NCBI GenBank assembly: GCA_023388835.1
Contig: JAEWFK010000054.1
Location: 1 to 37,135 of the forward strand
Length of the DNA: 37,135 nucleotides
Direction: 5' to 3'
Source: Pseudomonadota bacterium
GTDB lineage: Bacteria; Pseudomonadota; Gammaproteobacteria; Burkholderiales; Burkholderiaceae_B
Shown: positions 32,597-37,135 of the stretch, in pieces
How positions within the stretch are numbered: the first letter of the stretch is position 1
Layout of the letters: each line of letters begins with the position of its first letter
Notes under the pieces: model-generated
The model's database searches: none
Told to the model about the DNA's origin: nothing
What the model saw: the letters and a program-made list of their open reading frames with translations, nothing else
Made by a program: the position numbers and the translations under genes

Positions 32597-33583
32597 TCAG
32601 TTCAGCTCGATGTTCGCTTCTTTGGCGATTCGAGCGTTACGCTCCAGCGTATCGAGAATGGTCTGCTGGAAGTGCTCGGGTGTATCGCCGATGGGAGATG
32701 CACCCAGTTGCGCCAGGCGATCCTTGATCTCTTCACCGGCAAGCACCTTCACGACCGCCTTGTTCAGTGTTTCAAGCACATCGGCGGGCAGGCCGGCTGG
32801 AGCAATCAGACCGAACCACGACGGGTCATTCACTTCCTTCAGACCGACTTCGGCAAAGGTGGGAACGTCGGGCACGGCCGCGCTGCGCTCGGGCGATGCG
32901 ACAGCAAGAGCGACCAGCGTACCGTCCTTGATATGGGGAATGGATGACGGCAGGTTGTCGAACAGCACATCGACCTGGCCGGCCAGGGTATCGGTCAATG
33001 CAGGTCCGACGCCGCGATACGGAACGTGCAGCAGATCGGTGCCGGACGCCGCCTTGAACAGTTCGCCCATCATGTGTGAAACCGAGCCGTTACCCGCCGA
33101 TGCATAGGCGAATTTTCCAGGCTCGGCCTTGGCCTGCTCGACGAAGGTCTTCATATCCTTGGCCGAAACCTTCTTGGGATTCACGACCACGACGTTAGGA
33201 ACGGCCGCCAGATTGGAAACGGCGGTGAAATCCTTCTTGGCGTCGTACGGCAGGCTTTTATACACGACAGGGTTGATGCCGTGGGTGCTGACAGTCGCCA
33301 CGCCCAGCGTGTAGCCGTCGGGCTTGGCCTGTGCCAGGGCGCCGGTACCGATCGACCCGCCTGCGCCAGCGCGGTTCTCGACCACGATGGGCTGGCCCAG
33401 TTCGGTGCCGAGCTTCTCGGCCACCAGACGGCCGACGATATCAGTAGTGCCGCCGGGCGCGAAGGGCACGATCAGGCGAATCGGCTGTTCGGGATAGGCG
33501 GCGGCTGCCGCTCCGGCAAACGCGGATGTCAGCGCTGCCACGCTTGCCGCACAGAGGCCGGCGATCAGTTTACGTCGTTGCAT
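32597..33583 (-). CDS. Bug-family (tripartite tricarboxylate) periplasmic binding protein
   Basis: A 328-residue TctC-like binding protein. The Sec signal peptide is cleaved near Ala29. The ligand loops are IRLIVPFAPGGTTDIVGRLV and VVENRAGAGGSIGTGALAQA, followed by KPDGYTLGVAT and the GNGSVSHMMGELFK segment. GGAG precedes the ATG. It is the first gene of the minus-strand set with two amidohydrolases and diverges from a LysR regulator, so its ligand is probably the substrate of those hydrolases, such as an N-substituted amino acid. No TctAB genes accompany it. Confidence 0.93.
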   Translation of the reverse strand: MQRRKLIAGLCAASVAALTSAFAGAAAAAYPEQPIRLIVPFAPGGTTDIVGRLVAEKLGTELGQPIVVENRAGAGGSIGTGALAQAKPDGYTLGVATVSTHGINPVVYKSLPYDAKKDFTAVSNLAAVPNVVVVNPKKVSAKDMKTFVEQAKAEPGKFAYASAGNGSVSHMMGELFKAASGTDLLHVPYRGVGPALTDTLAGQVDVLFDNLPSSIPHIKDGTLVALAVASPERSAAVPDVPTFAEVGLKEVNDPSWFGLIAPAGLPADVLETLNKAVVKVLAGEEIKDRLAQLGASPIGDTPEHFQQTILDTLERNARIAKEANIELN

Positions 33584-33642
33584 GAGGTCTCCATCGGAAT
33601 GTGATTTACCAAGTTGAACGGATGCTGACCCCAGGCCAGCAC

Positions 33643-33741
33643 ATTCCTTGCCGCACCGGGTTGTGTCAGGTCAGCCAGACATTCTTGCGGCATGATCGTC
33701 GTTGTGCAAACGAAAGAATTTCAATAACATATTCCTTGCCG
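33643..33741 (+). repeat. Three copies of an ATTCCTTGCCG-type motif in the LysR/Bug intergenic region
   Basis: ATTCCTTGCCG at 33643-33653 and 33731-33741 are identical; ATTCTTGCGG at 33681-33690 is a shortened variant. Spacing is about 38 and 50 bp. The 220-nt region 33584-33803 carries both divergent promoters and no RNA gene. Confidence 0.6.
33702..33730 (+). promoter_or_regulatory. Candidate promoter for the LysR gene
   Basis: TTGTGC, a 17-nt spacer and TAACAT in an AT-rich stretch, leaving a leader of about 65 nt before the ATG at 33804. Confidence 0.45.
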
Positions 33742-33745
33742 GAAT
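33731..33745. promoter_or_regulatory. LysR-type T-N11-A palindrome
   Basis: ATTCC-TTGCC-GGAAT is a perfect interrupted palindrome with the T-N11-A form expected for LysR operators, just downstream of the candidate regulator promoter. It fits autorepression and recognition by the adjacent regulator. Confidence 0.5.
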
Positions 33746-33803
33746 ACTTCTTCACGAACAACTCACGAAGTTCACGCCCAAAGTGCGTGGCCGACCTTCC
33801 AAA

Positions 33804-34706
33804 ATGCGCCGCTTCTGCCCTTCCCTAACCGATCTCCAGGCATTCGAAGTCGCTGCGCGACAAGGAAGTTTTACGCGAGCCGCCCAGGAAATGTTCGTGA
33901 CGCAAGGCGCTGTCAGCAAGCAGATCAAAAACCTTGAGACATTCCTGGGCGTCAACCTGTTCCTGCGAACGCGAAGTGGCCTGGTGCTCACCCAGGCCGG
34001 ACGCACCTATCTGAACGACATACGCGCCGGCTTGAATCGCATTGAGGCGGCCACGCTGGCGCTCAAATCGCACCGAGGTCAGGGCGGGACGCTCAATATC
34101 ACGACCATGCCCACCTTCGGCGCCAAATGGCTGATCCCGCGCCTGCCCGATCTGCGCAAGCGGTATCCGGAACTACAGCTGGTCTTCATGCCATACCGCA
34201 TGGGTTACGATTTCGACTCGCCGGAAGTCGAAGCTTCTATCCGCTTTGGAACCGGCTCCTGGAGCGACGGGCGGTGCGACTACATCAGCGGCCGGGATGT
34301 CGTTCCGGCCTGTGCGCCGGGCTTGTTCCATGCGCCGATCCGGAAAGCCGCCGATTTGCTCGCCAAACCGCTGCTGCACCACACCAGCGCCCTGCATCAG
34401 TGGCCCGCCTGGTTCCGCGACGCAGGGCACGAGACACCACGCAGCCACGACGGGGCCCGATACGATCAATACACGCTGCTGACCCAGGCGGCCATCGCGG
34501 GTTTCGGCGTGGCCTTGATACCGCGCTGCCTTATTGAAGAAGAGTTGGCCGAAGGCAAGCTCGTTCTGCCGCTGGATCTCCCCATCACAGCGCGTGATGG
34601 CTATTATCTTTGCTACCCGGAACACAAAAGCGAGCTCCCGGCGCTGCAGGTATTTCGCCAGTGGCTGCTGGAGACGGCCCAGAGGCCGCCCACCAGGCTT
34701 CCTTGA
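33804..34706 (+). CDS. LysR-family transcriptional regulator (GcvA-like)
   Basis: A 300-residue regulator. The N-terminal helix-turn-helix is LTDLQAFEVAARQGSFTRAA followed by FVTQGAVSKQIKNLE. The effector domain starts near residue 90 with TTMPTFGAKWLIPRLPDL, typical of the GcvA group. The start at 33804 places the helix-turn-helix at the usual distance from the N terminus; an in-frame ATG at 33702 would add 34 residues and swallow the candidate promoter and operator. Divergent from the Bug gene, so it likely controls the Bug/amidohydrolase set in response to the imported substrate. Confidence 0.93.
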   Translation: MRRFCPSLTDLQAFEVAARQGSFTRAAQEMFVTQGAVSKQIKNLETFLGVNLFLRTRSGLVLTQAGRTYLNDIRAGLNRIEAATLALKSHRGQGGTLNITTMPTFGAKWLIPRLPDLRKRYPELQLVFMPYRMGYDFDSPEVEASIRFGTGSWSDGRCDYISGRDVVPACAPGLFHAPIRKAADLLAKPLLHHTSALHQWPAWFRDAGHETPRSHDGARYDQYTLLTQAAIAGFGVALIPRCLIEEELAEGKLVLPLDLPITARDGYYLCYPEHKSELPALQVFRQWLLETAQRPPTRLP

Positions 34707-34731
34707 CCGCATAGGGTTTGCCGATTAAAAT
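34703..34731 (+). promoter_or_regulatory. Strong candidate promoter for rplU-rpmA
   Basis: TTGACC, a 17-nt spacer and TAAAAT: close to consensus. The -35 element overlaps the stop codon of the LysR gene. It leaves a leader of about 115 nt before rplU. Confidence 0.75.
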
Positions 34732-34755
34732 CATGAGCTTGGCATTTTTCGCCAA

Positions 34756-34823
34756 GATATCTTCAAGACATTCTTTGGATATTCTTCAAGGATTCTTTCA
34801 AGATATTCTTCAGGTATTCACTT
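34756..34823 (+). repeat. Degenerate tandem repeats in the rplU leader
   Basis: Three units of 22-24 nt beginning GATATCTTCAAG (34756), GATATTCTTCAAGG (34778) and GATATTCTTCAGGT (34802), all T-rich with ATTCTT cores. AAGATATCTT (34754-34763) is also a perfect palindrome. AT-rich compared with the GC-rich surroundings. Confidence 0.75.
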
Positions 34824-34850
34824 ACTACGTTTTTACTCAGGAATTCCCAC

Positions 34851-35162
34851 ATGTACGCGGTCATAAAAACCGGGGGCAAGCAGTATCGTGTTGCCGCTGG
34901 CCAAAAGCTGAAGATAGAACAGATACCGGCAGACATTGGGCAAGAAATTTCGCTAGACCAGGTGTTGTCGGTAGGCGAAGGTGACCAGCTTCAGATTGGT
35001 ACGCCTTTGGTTGCCGGTGCCGTGGTCAAGGCTACCGTTCTTGCACAAGGCCGTCACCCCAAAGTCAAGATTTTCAAGATGCGCCGTCGCAAGCACTACC
35101 AGAAGCACCAGGGCCATCGTCAAAACTACACCGAAGTGCTCATCGACGCCATCTCGGCTTGA
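34851..35162 (+). CDS. rplU: 50S ribosomal protein L21
   Basis: A 103-residue ribosomal protein that binds 23S rRNA. MYAVIKTGGKQYRVAAGQKL is the hallmark N terminus, with GRHPKVKIFKMRRRKHYQK and GHRQNYTEVLID as the rRNA-binding basic part. AGGAA lies 8 nt before the ATG. First gene of rplU-rpmA, 27 nt before rpmA. Confidence 0.99.
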   Translation: MYAVIKTGGKQYRVAAGQKLKIEQIPADIGQEISLDQVLSVGEGDQLQIGTPLVAGAVVKATVLAQGRHPKVKIFKMRRRKHYQKHQGHRQNYTEVLIDAISA

Positions 35163-35189
35163 TAGGCATACGGTAATCAGGAGCTAAAC

Positions 35190-35450
35190 ATGGCACAGAA
35201 AAAGGGCGGCGGCTCTACGCGCAACGGCCGCGACTCACAGGCAAAGCGCCTGGGCGTCAAGGCCTTCGGCGGTCAACTGATCCACGCAGGGTCGATCATT
35301 GTCCGTCAACGTGGCACCCAGTTCCACCCCGGCGTCAATGTCGGTATCGGTAAGGACCACACACTGTTCTCGCTGGTGGACGGCACGGTCAAGTTCCACA
35401 TCAGCGGCGCGCTGAACAAGCGCACCGTCTCGATCGTTCCGGCCGAATAA
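35190..35450 (+). CDS. rpmA: 50S ribosomal protein L27
   Basis: An 86-residue ribosomal protein whose N-terminal tail reaches the peptidyl-transferase centre. It begins MAQKKGGGSTRNGRDSQAKR without the cleavable extension of Firmicutes, and contains RQRGTQFHPGVNVGIGKDHT. AGGAG precedes the start. An intrinsic terminator follows. Confidence 0.99.
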   Translation: MAQKKGGGSTRNGRDSQAKRLGVKAFGGQLIHAGSIIVRQRGTQFHPGVNVGIGKDHTLFSLVDGTVKFHISGALNKRTVSIVPAE

Positions 35451-35477
35451 ACATCGGCGGAAAAAGCAGCAGTACAC

Positions 35478-35513
35478 AAGAGCCCCGCCCCAATGGCGGG
35501 GCTCTTTGTTCTT
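35478..35513 (+). terminator. Intrinsic terminator after rpmA
   Basis: A 12-bp stem, AAGAGCCCCGCC with GGCGGGGCTCTT, loop CCAAT, then a T-rich tail (TGTTCTT). It separates the ribosomal pair from obgE, which must then have its own promoter; TAGAAT at 35516-35521 is a possible -10. Confidence 0.92.
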
Positions 35514-35547
35514 GATTAGAATAGGTTTTCTCTCCAGGGTCTCAATA

Positions 35548-36675
35548 ATGAAGTTCGTCGACGAAGCAACCATAGAAGTCATTGCGGGCAAGGGTGGCAA
35601 TGGCGCGGCGAGCTTCCGCCGTGAAAAGTTCATCCCCAAGGGCGGGCCTGACGGCGGCGACGGCGGGCGGGGCGGTAGCATCTACGCCATCGCAGATCGC
35701 AACGTCAACACCCTGGTGGATTTCCGCTACGCTCGGCTTCACCGCGCGCGTAATGGCGAGAACGGTCGCGGCTCCGATCAATACGGCGCTGCGGCGGCCG
35801 ACATCACGCTCAAGGTCCCGGTTGGCACGACTGTCTACGACGCCGACACCAACGACCTTCTCTTCGATCTGGACCGCCATGGCGAAAAGGTCACGCTCGC
35901 AGCCGGGGGACAAGGCGGCCTGGGCAACTTGCACTTCAAGTCCAGCACCAACCGGGCACCCCGGCAATTCACAACCGGGCAAGAAGGCGAGCAGCGCCGT
36001 CTGCGCATGGAACTCAAGGTCCTGGCGGACGTCGGTCTTCTTGGTTTGCCCAATGCCGGCAAATCGACGCTGATCAGCAAGGTTTCAAACGCGCGCCCCA
36101 AGATCGCTGACTACCCTTTCACCACATTGCATCCCAATCTCGGAGTGGTGCGCACCTCCGAGAACCGCAGCTTCGTCATCGCGGACATCCCCGGCCTCAT
36201 TGAAGGCGCCTCTGAGGGCGCCGGGCTCGGCCACCTCTTCCTTCGACATCTGTCCCGCACTCGTGTGCTGCTGCACATCATCGACATCTCGTCGCCCGAC
36301 CCTGAGTTCGACGCCATCGAGCAGGCTTCGATTGACGCACGCGCCATTGTCGAGGAACTGCGCCGCTATGACGCCGCACTGTACGATAAGCCGCGCTGGC
36401 TCGTGCTCAACAAGCTGGATATGGTCCCGGATCCCGCCGCCGCTCAGCAACGGATTTGCGACCTTCTTGATTGGGAAGGCCCGGTATTCGGAATCTCCGC
36501 CATGACAGGAGAAGGCACACAGGCGCTGATATGGGCGCTGCAAGATTGGCTGGACACCGAAAAGCAGCGCGAGAACGTCGCCGAGGACAAGCTGGCTGGC
36601 GTGCACATCGAAGATGACCCTCGATTCGATCCCGCGCGGCAAGACTCCGGCACGGAACCGCCACCCGCTGCCTGA
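35548..36675 (+). CDS. obgE: Obg/CgtA GTPase
   Basis: An essential GTPase of 50S assembly and stress response. The 375 residues start at MKFVDEATIEVIAGKGGNGA; the in-frame ATG at 35506 overlaps the terminator tail and is rejected. The Obg fold (1-158) has glycine-rich repeats such as GGPDGGDGGRGG. The G domain has G1 GLPNAGKS, switch I YPFTTLHPNLG, G3 DIPGLIEGAS and G4 NKLD. A short acidic and Pro-rich C-terminal tail follows. The Shine-Dalgarno is weak (CCAGGG). Confidence 0.98.
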   Translation: MKFVDEATIEVIAGKGGNGAASFRREKFIPKGGPDGGDGGRGGSIYAIADRNVNTLVDFRYARLHRARNGENGRGSDQYGAAAADITLKVPVGTTVYDADTNDLLFDLDRHGEKVTLAAGGQGGLGNLHFKSSTNRAPRQFTTGQEGEQRRLRMELKVLADVGLLGLPNAGKSTLISKVSNARPKIADYPFTTLHPNLGVVRTSENRSFVIADIPGLIEGASEGAGLGHLFLRHLSRTRVLLHIIDISSPDPEFDAIEQASIDARAIVEELRRYDAALYDKPRWLVLNKLDMVPDPAAAQQRICDLLDWEGPVFGISAMTGEGTQALIWALQDWLDTEKQRENVAEDKLAGVHIEDDPRFDPARQDSGTEPPPAA

Positions 36676-36732
36676 TCAACGCCGCATCGTTCCACTCTCT
36701 CCTGACTGCATAACCCTCGCCCCGCCCGGCCC

Positions 36733-37135
36733 ATGTCCGATCTTCAGAATTCTTCCTCCATCGCTGCGAGCGCCCGTCGCCTGGTCATTAAAGTCGGCTC
36801 ATCACTCGTGACGAACGAGGGCCGGGGCCTGGACCTGGAAGCCGTCGAGCAATGGAGCCGGCAGATCGCCGCGCTGCACGCGCAGGGACGCCAGGTGGTG
36901 CTCGTGTCCAGCGGCGCCATCGCTGAAGGCATGGCACGACTGGGATGGCCTCGCCGCCCCAGCGCCATGCACGAACTGCAGGCAGCGGCGGCAGTCGGTC
37001 AAATGGGGCTGGTACAGGGATATGAAGTCGCTTTTGCCCGGCACGGCATCCGCACGGCCCAGATTCTTCTCACCCATGAAGACCTGGCGGACCGACGCCG
37101 CTACCTGAACGCGCGAAGCACGCTCTACACGCTGC
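36733..37135 (+). CDS. proB: Glutamate 5-kinase, N-terminal part (cut by the window end)
   Basis: First step of proline synthesis: ATP-dependent phosphorylation of glutamate. 134 codons are visible with no stop. The amino-acid-kinase motifs are RLVIKVGSSLVTNEG, VVLVSSGAIAEGMARLGWP, LQAAAAVGQMGLVQ and THEDLADRRRYLNARST, all characteristic of ProB. The start ATG lies 57 nt after obgE. Only the kinase domain's first half is present, so a C-terminal PUA domain cannot be judged. Confidence 0.96.
   Translation, partial: MSDLQNSSSIAASARRLVIKVGSSLVTNEGRGLDLEAVEQWSRQIAALHAQGRQVVLVSSGAIAEGMARLGWPRRPSAMHELQAAAAVGQMGLVQGYEVAFARHGIRTAQILLTHEDLADRRRYLNARSTLYTL

Overview
The window looks like a chromosomal segment of a betaproteobacterium of the family Alcaligenaceae (Bordetella / Achromobacter / Pusillimonas relatives). 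Four things point there: an nrdA-nrdB pair followed by a lysine/alanine-rich histone H1-like gene, two tripartite-tricarboxylate (Bug) type periplasmic binding proteins without permease genes, an aroQ-accB-accC-prmA operon, and the rplU-rpmA-obgE-proB order. Genes are tightly packed, codon use is GC-rich throughout, and most genes are housekeeping. I found no rRNA, tRNA, CRISPR array, insertion sequence, prophage or attachment site. No stretch longer than about 220 bases lacks a gene.

Layout. (1) 1-5.8 kb, plus strand: nrdA (cut by the window start), nrdB, an H1-like DNA-binding protein and a YggT membrane protein. (2) 5.9-12.5 kb, minus strand: a glycine-zipper lipoprotein, then, read right to left, a Tat-type TlpA thioredoxin, aroQ, accB, accC, prmA, a zinc-ribbon/DUF3426 membrane protein and a PfkB sugar/nucleoside kinase. 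(3) 12.6-20.4 kb, plus strand: mpl (murein recycling), a YqiA-like esterase, an RNB exoribonuclease, a TonB-like protein, aroE, mtgA and an isolated isochorismate synthase. (4) 20.4-25.5 kb: a Bug protein (minus), lptG-apaH (plus), and a minus-strand run rubredoxin-algH-ruvX-plsC. (5) 25.6-30.4 kb, plus strand: a degenerate thiD-like gene overlapping thiE, then hemL, a MarR regulator and argJ. (6) 30.4-34.7 kb: a likely accessory catabolic module, with a Bug protein, an N-formylglutamate-amidohydrolase-like enzyme and an N-carbamoyl amino acid hydrolase-like enzyme on the minus strand, diverging from a LysR regulator. (7) 34.7 kb to the end, plus strand: rplU, rpmA, obgE and proB (cut by the window end).

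The least ordinary observations are these. The thiD-like protein has lost nearly all catalytic and substrate motifs but stays in an overlapping operon with thiE. An intrinsic terminator ends about 6 nt before the start codon of the N-formylglutamate-amidohydrolase-like gene, which has no visible Shine-Dalgarno. The LysR regulator/Bug intergenic region carries a repeated operator-like motif. The rplU leader holds degenerate tandem repeats. An isochorismate synthase stands without siderophore partners. The rubredoxin-algH-ruvX-plsC run lacks the pyrRBC genes that I recall at this place in related genera. All functional calls rest on reading motifs and gene order by eye; no database search was run.
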